From contig JAKSIP010000002.1 in NCBI GenBank assembly GCA_024398715.1, forward strand, positions 1 to 64,000: a stretch of DNA of 64,000 bases, read 5' to 3'. The notes below the pieces were generated by a model, which worked only from the letters and a program-made list of their open reading frames with translations, had not been told where the DNA came from and made no database searches. Position 1 is the first letter of the stretch. Every line of letters starts with the position of its first letter. The DNA is from Bacteroidaceae bacterium. Lineage in GTDB: Bacteria; Bacteroidota; Bacteroidia; Bacteroidales; Bacteroidaceae. A program made the translations under genes and the position numbers. Positions 28,000-36,561 of the stretch are shown here, in pieces.

Positions 28000-28571
28000 A
28001 TGCTTAAAAGAATTTTGATACCTATTGAAATGAGAACAATACCGCCTATGGGTTCAAACCGGAATCTGATATGCGAACCTATAACAGAGCCTATGCAGTT
28101 CCCTATAACGGACAGAATAAAACTGCCTGCTGCAATTATTGACAGTGGCATAACAAGAGACGGTAATGTTTTGAATCCTGTGCAGGAAAGGGTTGGTCCT
28201 ATGGCAAGAGCGTCTATACTGGTGGCTACAGCCAATGACAATATGAATCCCATTGTAACCGGTTTGGATTGCGGTTCGTCTTCTTTTGTCCTGTTGCCGA
28301 GAGGAAGATTCTCCACAATCATCTTACCTCCTATAAAGAGTAACATGAAAAATGCTATCCAACGGTCAAACTTCTGTAATGTATCGCTGAACAGGCCAAT
28401 CAGCAGCCATCCGGCCAAAGGCATTGCTGCCTGGAATATGCCGAACAGTACCGAACTTGAAAGCATTGTCCTGTATTCAATACGGCGTTTGATGATTCCC
28501 AGTGTTACTGACACGGTAAAACAATCCAATGCCAGAGCTATGGATAGTAGAATCTGTTCTGCAATAGACAT
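27996..28571 (-). CDS. mntP: Manganese efflux pump
   Basis: A 191-residue, six-helix inner-membrane protein of the MntP family. The two repeat motifs SIALALDCFTVSVTLG and AVATSIDALAIGP carry the conserved acidic residues in the membrane. It exports Mn(II). Its ATG overlaps the stop of DUF6048 by one base (TAATG), and its own stop overlaps apbE. No room exists for the Mn-sensing yybP-ykoY riboswitch often seen before mntP, so regulation follows the operon. Confidence 0.92.
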   Translation of the reverse strand: MSIAEQILLSIALALDCFTVSVTLGIIKRRIEYRTMLSSSVLFGIFQAAMPLAGWLLIGLFSDTLQKFDRWIAFFMLLFIGGKMIVENLPLGNRTKEDEPQSKPVTMGFILSLAVATSIDALAIGPTLSCTGFKTLPSLVMPLSIIAAGSFILSVIGNCIGSVIGSHIRFRFEPIGGIVLISIGIKILLSI

Positions 28572-29323
28572 TATTTTGCTTTCATTTTAAATGGAATACT
28601 GAATAACAGACGGTATGAACCGGATATGCTTGTTTCACGGTTCTTTCCATAACCCGGTACGTACCAAGGCTTGCTGTTGGTGTTGTCTGTTATTTTGAAA
28701 GGCATCTTGAAACGCAGACTCCAGCTCATTCCGAAATTTTTCCAGAACATGGCCCGCAGTCCGAACACCAGTTCAAACCAGTCTGCTTTTGAATGTGCGT
28801 TATCTATATCGAAATTGAGTGTGGTACCATGATACGGGCTGTCAAATCTCATTCCGGTAACGCTGTAATCGAAACTTGAATGACCATAGCGCAGACCTAA
28901 TGTGATGAAACAGTCCTGATGCTTCTTATACATCATGTTATAATCCATTCCTATGCGGAAATATGGTGCCTTTGTCTGATAATTGATGTTGCTTGACTTT
29001 GTATCGGAATCAGCCCATCCGTAGCCCAACTCAACTGTGGGGAAGAAATGATTTCTGAATCCTATTTCCATTCCGATTTCTGCCGTGGTTATCCCCTGAG
29101 AGAATATGGAATAAGCAAAACCGAACAGGTCCGCATTCAAAGTAATGCTGCTGAGCACGGGCTCCTGTATTTCCATCTTTCTTTTCTCTTTGTTATACTG
29201 GCGCCTGAGCTGGTTGTTCTCTTTTGGAGTGGAGACTCTGTATATTACATTGCCCAATGCCGTATTATGAAAGGCGAAAAGACTAATTGTCAGTACAATA
29301 AATATATATATTCGCCTCTTCAT
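28571..29323 (-). CDS. DUF6048 family outer-membrane beta-barrel-like protein
   Basis: A 250-residue exported protein with a Sec signal peptide ending near TALG. The rest is rich in alternating aromatic/polar strands (AEIGMEIGFRNHFFPTVELGYGW, FITLGLRYGHSSFDY), consistent with a small beta-barrel. I recognise it as DUF6048, which in Bacteroidetes is adjacent to DUF6452. The ATG at 29323 lies 41 bases inside the end of the DUF6452 gene. Function unknown. Confidence 0.75.
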   Translation of the reverse strand: MKRRIYIFIVLTISLFAFHNTALGNVIYRVSTPKENNQLRRQYNKEKRKMEIQEPVLSSITLNADLFGFAYSIFSQGITTAEIGMEIGFRNHFFPTVELGYGWADSDTKSSNINYQTKAPYFRIGMDYNMMYKKHQDCFITLGLRYGHSSFDYSVTGMRFDSPYHGTTLNFDIDNAHSKADWFELVFGLRAMFWKNFGMSWSLRFKMPFKITDNTNSKPWYVPGYGKNRETSISGSYRLLFSIPFKMKAK

Positions 29324-29768
29324 AATAGTTAACGTCTTTTCTGACAACAACAAGTGAATCCATTACATTGTCTGTTGCGCTTGTATACGTAATGGTGTGG
29401 TACATTTCCGTACCGCATTCAATTGATACGAATTTAGGAATGTTTGTATGTCCTATGGTGAAAGTATCGCTGGGTGAATTGTATGCAGTATCGTATTGCA
29501 GAATGAAAATATCCTGTTCCGATGTGTTGTCCAACGGCAGACTGAATTTGCTCATGTTGGTTCTTTTGTTGATGACAACAGTGTCTGCGGCATTCTGTCT
29601 GCATAGCCACAATGTTGTCATTCCCGAAGATGCTATCTGTTTGCCGCTTACTGAACTGCGGAATTCAACGCGGGCTTCTATCGTGTTGCCCAAAATGCAG
29701 TTGGACTCAGAACAGGCTGCAAACGCAAGTGCAATCAGAGGTGTGGTCAGAATGCGGATTATTCTCAT
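29283..29768 (-). CDS. DUF6452 family lipoprotein
   Basis: A 161-residue lipoprotein with lipobox LAFAAC at residues 14-19. The body is predicted to be all-beta. It matches the DUF6452 family by its ESNCILGN start and LQYDTAYNSPSDTFTIGHTN segment. It overlaps the glycosyltransferase gene by ATGA on one side and the DUF6048 gene by 41 bp on the other, so the three are surely co-transcribed. Function unknown; a role in outer-membrane biogenesis is only a guess from location. Confidence 0.75.
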   Translation of the reverse strand: MRIIRILTTPLIALAFAACSESNCILGNTIEARVEFRSSVSGKQIASSGMTTLWLCRQNAADTVVINKRTNMSKFSLPLDNTSEQDIFILQYDTAYNSPSDTFTIGHTNIPKFVSIECGTEMYHTITYTSATDNVMDSLVVVRKDVNYYEEANIYIYCTDN

Positions 29769-30721
29769 GCCAGTTCCTTCTCAATGTTGTAATGGTTGCG
29801 GTCAACATTGCTTCTTGATACAAGTTCTCCCACAAAACCGGCAAGGAACATCAGTGTTCCAAGAACAAGACCTGTAAGTGTAATATAAAACCATGGGTTG
29901 TCTGCAATGAGTCTTGCTGGTGTGCCGTTATGCAGTGCTACAAGTTTCATTGCACCTATCACGATAATGGCTGCGAAACTGACAAAAAACATCACACTGC
30001 CCCACAAACCGAAAAAGTGCATGGGCTTGCCGCCGAATTTGTTGAGAAACCATAGGGACATAAGGTCCAGGTAACCGTTTACAAATCTGTTCAGACCGAA
30101 TTTGCTTTTACCGTATTTGCGTGCCTGGTGTTGTACTACTTTTTCTCCAATGCGGCTGAATCCTGCATTTTTGGCAAGGTACGGAATGTAGCGGTGCATT
30201 TCACTGTAGACTTCGATGTTTTTAACCACCTCGTTGCGATATGCTTTCAAACCGCAGTTCATGTCGTGAAGATAAATGCCTGTAACTCTTCTTGCAGTAT
30301 GGTTGAATAATTTGGACGGCAGATTTTTGCCGAGTTTGGAATCGTAACGTTTCTTTTTCCACCCTGATACCAGGTCAAGGTTCTGTTTATGTATCATTTC
30401 TACCATGCCTGGAATTTCTTCCGGACTATCCTGAAGGTCGGCATCCATAGTAACTACAATATCTCCTTGAGCGCGCTCAAAGCCGCAGTATAATGCGGGG
30501 GATTTACCATAATTGCGGCGGAATTTTATACCCTTGATATGTTCCGGATCTTCTTTGCGCAAATCTTCAATTACCTGCCATGAATTGTCTGTACTGCCAT
30601 CATTGACAAAAATGACCTCGTAGTCATAATTGTTCTGTTTCATAACTTGCCCAATCCACTTGGACAGTTCAGGTAACGATTCTGCCTCGTTATACAGTGG
30701 TACTATGATAGAAATATCCAT
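29765..30721 (-). CDS. Glycosyltransferase family 2, DPM1/GtrB-like
   Basis: A 318-residue GT-A enzyme. DISIIVPLYNEAESLPEL, the nucleotide-sugar DxD in MDADLQDSPEEIP and a pair of C-terminal membrane helices (about 230-260 and 270-300) are typical of GtrB/ArnC-type transferases that load a sugar onto undecaprenyl or dolichyl phosphate at the inner membrane. The acceptor pathway is not known here. It is 13 bp downstream of the DUF4199 gene. Confidence 0.9.
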   Translation of the reverse strand: MDISIIVPLYNEAESLPELSKWIGQVMKQNNYDYEVIFVNDGSTDNSWQVIEDLRKEDPEHIKGIKFRRNYGKSPALYCGFERAQGDIVVTMDADLQDSPEEIPGMVEMIHKQNLDLVSGWKKKRYDSKLGKNLPSKLFNHTARRVTGIYLHDMNCGLKAYRNEVVKNIEVYSEMHRYIPYLAKNAGFSRIGEKVVQHQARKYGKSKFGLNRFVNGYLDLMSLWFLNKFGGKPMHFFGLWGSVMFFVSFAAIIVIGAMKLVALHNGTPARLIADNPWFYITLTGLVLGTLMFLAGFVGELVSRSNVDRNHYNIEKELA

Positions 30722-30734
30722 TTTGATTTCTCTA

Positions 30735-31304
30735 TTAATTCTCTTGTTTGTTTATTTGTGATATCAATGCCAATAAAAATGATGTTGCTACGCCCCAGAA
30801 TATCTGACCTGGCAGCAGATTCAGAACCAAGTCTGAACTTTTCATTTTCTGATATTCCATAATTGCGGTGTCTATCATTTGGGAAAAGTTGAAAACTCCA
30901 ACCGGGGATGTTTCACCGCTTATTGCGGCAAACTCTTCCCTGGCGCTTGTAAGCAACTCAATGAAACCCGCAATGACACCTCCCTGATCAATTACGCTCA
31001 GATAAATGAACAGAAAAAATAGAGAGAAAGCTACCGCAAAGAAAGACATAAGGGTATAATACACAAATGTATTTTTCAGATCCAGTACCTCTCCCTCTAT
31101 TTCCTCATATCTGAAAAACTGGTATATGCGCCACATTATGAATGGAATACATAATGTGAGCAACACATATACCAGCATTAAAATTGAACTTTGAAAACGA
31201 ATGGCGACGGCGCCTGTAATAGCGCGTATTAAAAGAAAACACCCCAATTTTGTACCACGTTTCATGGCTGATTGGGTAACATTCAATAATTTACGTTCCT
31301 CCAT
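30735..31304 (-). CDS. DUF4199 family membrane protein
   Basis: A 189-residue protein with four predicted membrane helices (about 20-40, 42-60, 80-105 and 165-182). I recognise it as DUF4199, a Bacteroidetes family that commonly precedes a GT2 gene as here. It may be a partner of the glycosyltransferase in the membrane; no catalytic motif is visible. Confidence 0.75.
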   Translation of the reverse strand: MEERKLLNVTQSAMKRGTKLGCFLLIRAITGAVAIRFQSSILMLVYVLLTLCIPFIMWRIYQFFRYEEIEGEVLDLKNTFVYYTLMSFFAVAFSLFFLFIYLSVIDQGGVIAGFIELLTSAREEFAAISGETSPVGVFNFSQMIDTAIMEYQKMKSSDLVLNLLPGQIFWGVATSFLLALISQINKQEN

Positions 31305-31317
31305 CGTTTGGTTTATC

Positions 31318-32010
31318 TCATTTTGAACTGCGTACGGGTCTTATGCTATGTCCGTTGTAACGGCTGCTGAAGTTCCAGTATGCGTCGTTTGAGAAAAAGT
31401 AAAGGATGCGTGCATAACCCGGTGCAGGTGGATAGGCATTGCTTGTAAGGTAATACCCCCATTCCTCAGGACCGCAGAGCATAGTGCCGTCCATATATCC
31501 GGCTGCAGGCAGAAAAATGAAATTCTTGTTCTTTTTTGAAGATACTTTATAACCTAACGTTCCATTGACAGATGTCCACTCCCATGTGCAGAAATGGAGC
31601 AATTCTTCAATTTCTTCGTATGTAGGCAGACGCCAGTCTTCTCCCAGCATCTTGTTGGCGGCATCGTATTCCAACGGCAGTTTGACATTCTTGTCTCTGG
31701 TGTATTCTGCAAGCGGATCAAGAGATGTACCGCATGTACGCCAGTGTCTGATGGCAGAACCAAGGTTTGTCAGATAATTTTCCCACCAGAAATCGTGGTG
31801 ATCCTCGGGTGTGTATCCTACAGTCTCACCCCACGCAAAGAACAGACCTGTATCGGTGGGCTTTTCTGCTCCAAGGTTGCATGATGACCATAAGGTGCCG
31901 CTTGGAAGACCCAAATCAACTCCTTTGCGATTTTTGAATGAACAACTTGTTGTCAGAATTGCAACGGCGGCAACAATAAGTGCCTTTGAAAAAAAACTTT
32001 TGAATTCCAT
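31318..32010 (-). CDS. FISUMP/DUF1566-like lipoprotein
   Basis: A 230-residue lipoprotein: lipobox LTTSC near residues 19-23. The body carries the recurring Bacteroidetes surface-protein signature VDLGLPSGTLWSSCNLGA and WRLPTYEEIEELL and ends in a SIRPVRSS tail, as in the Fibrobacter succinogenes major paralogous domain. Such domains resemble C-type-lectin or formylglycine-like folds and occur on surface lipoproteins. Ligand unknown. Confidence 0.75.
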   Translation of the reverse strand: MEFKSFFSKALIVAAVAILTTSCSFKNRKGVDLGLPSGTLWSSCNLGAEKPTDTGLFFAWGETVGYTPEDHHDFWWENYLTNLGSAIRHWRTCGTSLDPLAEYTRDKNVKLPLEYDAANKMLGEDWRLPTYEEIEELLHFCTWEWTSVNGTLGYKVSSKKNKNFIFLPAAGYMDGTMLCGPEEWGYYLTSNAYPPAPGYARILYFFSNDAYWNFSSRYNGHSIRPVRSSK

Positions 32011-32026
32011 ATTGTAAAATGTTATT

Positions 32027-33439
32027 TTATCTGTGAGATTCTATTGCTCCGAAAGGAATAGTTATACCCATCTGAACTGTAGAATACAAACGCTCTGTCG
32101 GTATAAAGCTGCTGCTCAAGTGCATGGGAACTCCATCCATACCAACAAACAGGTTAAGTCCGCATTTCGGTGTAAGGTTGATAAGCCATCCGAAATATGC
32201 ACTCTCTTCAAACAGCAATGCGGAGAGCGATATGTTGAACCAGCGTTTCGGCGCAAAGTTCCAGTTTGCCATGAGAATATTGCTTGAACGCAGATTGTTG
32301 TATTCACCGCGGTACAGCAGACCGGCACTCATCATGTTGTGCAGGAATTTGTAACGGGCTGCAATTGTCAGAGTTGGAGTTGCGGTCTTTATTCCTGAAA
32401 TGTTTTTTGGAGCATCGGCCGGTTTCAACTTGACAAGTTCTTTGGCATCGTCTGCAATTTTATCAGCCCTGTCTTCAATCTTGTCGTCGTCCTGGAATGT
32501 CAGATCCTGGAATCCATTGAATGTGAAAGTGTTTTCATCGGACTCTGCATAAACGGCATTGTCTGAGAATGAGCGGAACAACTGCAGATCCTGCAGGGCA
32601 ACAGAAGCCTCGAGTCCGTCAATGATTCCGTTGAAAGAGTAACTTGCACCCAAATCCAAAGCAACGCCCATGCCGGCAATGCCAAGCTTGGAAACATCAA
32701 AATCAACACCGTCAACATAACCGTCCTGGTCTGTAGTCAGTTTCAGACCTCCAACGTGTGCCGCTCCGTATGCTTTGCTTCTTACAACCCATGCATCCTG
32801 GCCCATGGTGATATCCATATTGCTTATGTTCAGGCAGGCATCGTCTGCAATAACCTGAAACTTGACCTTACCGCCAACGCGCAGGCCGCCGGGAACTGCC
32901 TTGATGTCTCTTGAATAACCGCCGGCCAATTCAACAATGGCATGCTGGTATATCTGTAAGTTCTCGATATCATAACGTGAAGAAGCTCCGTTCATTCCTA
33001 CTTTCAGGAATTCAAAGAATTCATAAGGGATATTGATATCAAACCTTTCTTTGAGAGACAGATCAATTGTAAGATAATCCGAATGTTTCATATTGATGCC
33101 GACATTCACCAGGTTGTAGTCCAATGTCTGGGACAGATAATTGTTCTGACTGAATTGTTTCATAGCAGCGTCTGCCGATATGTCCGGATGCAGAAAATAC
33201 GCAGTTTTGCCATTCGGCAACTGGTGGTATATGCTGTTTGCTCCAAAACTTGATGAAATACCGAACTGGATATCCGACAACAGGATTCCGGCATAACTCT
33301 GATCCGATGCAAATGCAGGGTTGAGCTTATGGCCATATTTGTAATTGTCAACAAAGTATCCTGTAAGAAGTCCCTGTGCAGGTGCAGTCATACATGCAGC
33401 CAGCAAAACTATGGATGCTGTTATTTTCTTAGTTTTCAT
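32027..33439 (-). CDS. DUF5723 family outer-membrane protein
   Basis: A 470-residue protein with a signal peptide ending TAPAQ and many amphipathic beta-strands; the C-terminus ends in a strand (VQMGITIPFG). It looks like an outer-membrane barrel of the PorV/FadL-like DUF5723 group. The ATG at 33439 (or 33445) lies within the last bases of the upstream lipoprotein gene (11-17 bp overlap), so the two are translated together and probably act together at the outer membrane. Confidence 0.75.
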   Translation of the reverse strand: MKTKKITASIVLLAACMTAPAQGLLTGYFVDNYKYGHKLNPAFASDQSYAGILLSDIQFGISSSFGANSIYHQLPNGKTAYFLHPDISADAAMKQFSQNNYLSQTLDYNLVNVGINMKHSDYLTIDLSLKERFDINIPYEFFEFLKVGMNGASSRYDIENLQIYQHAIVELAGGYSRDIKAVPGGLRVGGKVKFQVIADDACLNISNMDITMGQDAWVVRSKAYGAAHVGGLKLTTDQDGYVDGVDFDVSKLGIAGMGVALDLGASYSFNGIIDGLEASVALQDLQLFRSFSDNAVYAESDENTFTFNGFQDLTFQDDDKIEDRADKIADDAKELVKLKPADAPKNISGIKTATPTLTIAARYKFLHNMMSAGLLYRGEYNNLRSSNILMANWNFAPKRWFNISLSALLFEESAYFGWLINLTPKCGLNLFVGMDGVPMHLSSSFIPTERLYSTVQMGITIPFGAIESHR

Positions 33440-35168
33440 AGTCATCTAAATTTATAATTATACCACCCTGTGCCATGAAACTCATTTTTGCCTGCAGATA
33501 TGAATCTGTGTATATGCAGGCGTTTCCTTCAGGTGCAGTTACAGTCAGACTATATACTAAACCTGACAGACTTTCAACACTCTTTTCGGAATCGGAAATC
33601 TCTATGTCAAGATGTGTCTTGCTTTCCTGATCTCTTTTTCCTGCTTTGATTGTCTGTGCCGGTATGTTTATCCTGTTAGCAGGAACTCCATCCTGGTCAA
33701 GCAGTGTCAGTTCAAGCTTGAGCTCAAACGGTAGTGTTGTGTTAAAGTCCATAATCAGATGCAACCTGTTGTCCTGAAGAATTTCCATGATTTTTGAATC
33801 CATATCTTCAATTTCCATTGTGTCTGTATAGTTGATATACAGCTCGGGACCGAATGACAAAGGAACCTTGACACTGCAGTCTATGTTTGCAGTCACACTC
33901 TTTGACAGATCCAGATAGTGCTGCTCGTTTTCAATTGTGCTCATTGTGTATTCCAGCTTAATCATATCCGGAATAGTTTTCAGAAGCGGAGAAAGATCCT
34001 TGACTACATTAATGTTTGCAGTGGCGCTCGGTGCAGGACCTATGTGAATGTAAGATGTTGTTTCATCCAAATTACGGTCTGCTGCGGGCAAATCCATGGT
34101 GAAATCAACAGTGCGTTGACTCAGTTCCTCATAATTGGAGTATGGAATCAGTTTCATGTCTGTTCTGATAGGAACACTGATGTTTGAAGTATATTCTAAA
34201 TCCATAATAGGACTTACATCAAGAATGTTGAGCTGGTTACGTATTTCATTCGGCATATCTTCTATTGTAATTTCAGAAGTCTGCGGTGAATCTGTAGAAT
34301 ATTTTATTACACCGTACAATTCTTTCAGAATGATGTTTGTAACACCTACAGTTATATCTCCGTCAACCGAAAGATTGTTTGCAGTTTCGTATCCTACCTG
34401 AGCATCTGTGTAGTTGATGCTGAGACTGATATCTACAGTATCTTTAATTACCAGGTGTTCGGAAATGGTTTCTTTATCAAAACGCAATCCGCGCATCTTG
34501 ATTCCCGGTGTTAGTATGAATTTGACGCCCTGCTGAATCTGTATGTTGTTCAAAACAAGTGTATTGTCAACAATGCGGTTGTCATTGAATATATAACGTT
34601 CCGGAAACTTGATAGTCAGATTCAACAATGGATCGGCATCTACACTCGGTAACTTGGACATATCAACCTCGCAGCATAACAGAGCATCGTTTTCAAGAAT
34701 CATTGAATCCAGTGAACTTATGTACTCTGTCACTTCATCGTCCAGTTCAATTTCCAGAACGGCCTGACGGTCAATAGGAAATGACAATTCAGGAATTGTA
34801 ATAACGGGAGCTCCCGGCAGGATTCCAGGATTTGGCAGAGACAGTTCAATAGGAACGTACTGTTCCATTGATGCCATTGTGCGCTGTTCCTGAGTGAATT
34901 CGGGAAAATCTCCTTTCGATTCAAAACTTTGATTGAATTCAAAATAATAACTGCTGTCCTGGCTTGTTATCAGATAATCTCCGATTTTGCTTGTGAAGTC
35001 ACTGAGCTTGAGCTTGGTTGTGCTTCCTAATGGTATCACTAAAGAATCTCCGCCAATTGCAATGGTCTGATCCTGATTGTTCAAATCAAACCCATCTTCA
35101 AGGCATGAATACAATGCCAAGACAGCAATAGCTGTAATTCCTTTTGTTAACATGTTAACTGGTTTCAT
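33429..35168 (-). CDS. Large beta-rich lipoprotein, unknown function
   Basis: A 579-residue lipoprotein. The start at 35168 is chosen because it puts the lipobox LALYSC at residues 18-23; the frame is open upstream to 35291 but that part overlaps the GH43 gene. The body consists of repeated beta-sandwich-like stretches with many ELSLP, VPL and DLS phrases and no catalytic motif. It precedes and overlaps the DUF5723 barrel gene. A surface-exposed partner of the barrel is plausible but inferred. Confidence 0.7.
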   Translation of the reverse strand: MKPVNMLTKGITAIAVLALYSCLEDGFDLNNQDQTIAIGGDSLVIPLGSTTKLKLSDFTSKIGDYLITSQDSSYYFEFNQSFESKGDFPEFTQEQRTMASMEQYVPIELSLPNPGILPGAPVITIPELSFPIDRQAVLEIELDDEVTEYISSLDSMILENDALLCCEVDMSKLPSVDADPLLNLTIKFPERYIFNDNRIVDNTLVLNNIQIQQGVKFILTPGIKMRGLRFDKETISEHLVIKDTVDISLSINYTDAQVGYETANNLSVDGDITVGVTNIILKELYGVIKYSTDSPQTSEITIEDMPNEIRNQLNILDVSPIMDLEYTSNISVPIRTDMKLIPYSNYEELSQRTVDFTMDLPAADRNLDETTSYIHIGPAPSATANINVVKDLSPLLKTIPDMIKLEYTMSTIENEQHYLDLSKSVTANIDCSVKVPLSFGPELYINYTDTMEIEDMDSKIMEILQDNRLHLIMDFNTTLPFELKLELTLLDQDGVPANRINIPAQTIKAGKRDQESKTHLDIEISDSEKSVESLSGLVYSLTVTAPEGNACIYTDSYLQAKMSFMAQGGIIINLDDYEN

Positions 35169-35175
35169 AGGCTTT

Positions 35176-36540
35176 TTATTTAAAAATCCAATATTTGAAT
35201 TGCATAATACCATCTGTTTTGGTAGGATTGAAAGGCTGCCCGTCTTCCGGACCACAGAATACAAAGTACAGGTCATGTGTTCCTTTTGCACCTTTTACCT
35301 TGCAGGAAAATTCTGTAAAATCTTCTCCAGTTGCTGACAGTGGAAGTGAAGCGACCAATGCTCCCTCTTTTGCGTCAAGACGTACTTCTATGCTGCAACC
35401 TTCTTTGACGTTTGCTACACTTGCAGTGAAACTTTTGGCACCTTTCTTGCCGAAATCAACCTGGCGCAGGCTGATAAAGTCTCCGTTATCTATACCGGTT
35501 ACGTAGATGCCGTCTTTCTGGTTCTGGCGTGACACCATGCGGAATCCCCATGCCATTGTTGTAGCTTTTACCTTCTGGTAAGGATCAAAACTCTTGATAG
35601 GTTTGATTTCAGTATCCAACCAGTATGGAACCGTCTCAATAGTGCCGTCTCCCTGATAAAGCATTTCTGCAGCGGCTACCGAACGACGCTCATGGTGTTT
35701 GAACTCTTCTCCTGCAGCCTTGTAGTCTTCTTTCAAAAGATCATAACTCTGACCGAATACGTATGCGTTGCCTTTATATTCTACAATGCCGGGATGATTT
35801 CCTCTGTCACGCTGTGTGGGTTCCATAATGTATCCCTTGAACTCCCATGGACCTACAGGACTGTTTGCCATTGCGTATCCAAGGCCTTCAGGGCAGCATG
35901 TTGATGCAAATGCCATGTAGTAGTGACCATTACGTTTGTATGTCCAGGGACCTTCCTGATAGTGGGCGGGTGCCTGAAGTTTCATGATCGGACCGCTTGT
36001 ACTGATCATGTCTTTGTTGAGTTTTACGCAATAGACGTTGGGATTTCCCCATGTCATATAAGCCTGACCGTCAGTGTCAATAAGTATTGTAGGGTCAATG
36101 TCTTCCCAATGCTCTTTCTGCCATACCAGCGGTTCTCCAAGTGCATCTTTGAACGGACCGTAAGGGGAATCGGATACAAGAACTCCGATACCGTGTCCGT
36201 GCAGAGGACAATACATATAATATTTGCCGTTTCTTGTTACAACCTGCTGAGCCCATGCTCCATTATCGCGTGAACGCCATGCAAACTCTTTCAATTCGGC
36301 AACCACTCCGTGCTCGGTAAAGTTTACCATATCTGTGGTTGTGTAAAGTATCCAGTTCAGCATCTTGAACCCATATCCCTGGGCATCGTCCTCATCGTGC
36401 GATGTGTATATGAAGATAGTGTCATTGAAAATGACAGGACTTGGGTCTGCCGTATATTTCAACTGGAATACCGGTTTGCCGGCAAACATGTAAGACATTG
36501 CCGTAAAGGCGAATGCAATTGTAAGAAGTGATTTTTTCAT
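35176..36540 (-). CDS. Glycoside hydrolase family 43
   Basis: A 454-residue secreted enzyme (signal peptide ending FAG) with a five-bladed beta-propeller. The three GH43 acidic residues are visible: D32 in TADPSPVI (base), D149 in EDIDPTILID (pKa modulator) and E196 in YQEGPWTY (acid). The last 120 residues form a CBM6-like beta-sandwich. The family covers arabinofuranosidases, xylosidases and exo-galactanases; the subfamily cannot be fixed by eye. It follows the GH97 gene by 21 bp, so they should act on the same plant or mucin-type glycan. Confidence 0.88.
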   Translation of the reverse strand: MKKSLLTIAFAFTAMSYMFAGKPVFQLKYTADPSPVIFNDTIFIYTSHDEDDAQGYGFKMLNWILYTTTDMVNFTEHGVVAELKEFAWRSRDNGAWAQQVVTRNGKYYMYCPLHGHGIGVLVSDSPYGPFKDALGEPLVWQKEHWEDIDPTILIDTDGQAYMTWGNPNVYCVKLNKDMISTSGPIMKLQAPAHYQEGPWTYKRNGHYYMAFASTCCPEGLGYAMANSPVGPWEFKGYIMEPTQRDRGNHPGIVEYKGNAYVFGQSYDLLKEDYKAAGEEFKHHERRSVAAAEMLYQGDGTIETVPYWLDTEIKPIKSFDPYQKVKATTMAWGFRMVSRQNQKDGIYVTGIDNGDFISLRQVDFGKKGAKSFTASVANVKEGCSIEVRLDAKEGALVASLPLSATGEDFTEFSCKVKGAKGTHDLYFVFCGPEDGQPFNPTKTDGIMQFKYWIFK

Positions 36541-36561
36541 CATTGTATGCTGTTTGTTTTT

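Noticed and set aside
28572..28650. yybP-ykoY riboswitch ahead of mntP
   Set aside because: There is no intergenic space: the upstream stop overlaps the mntP start by one base.
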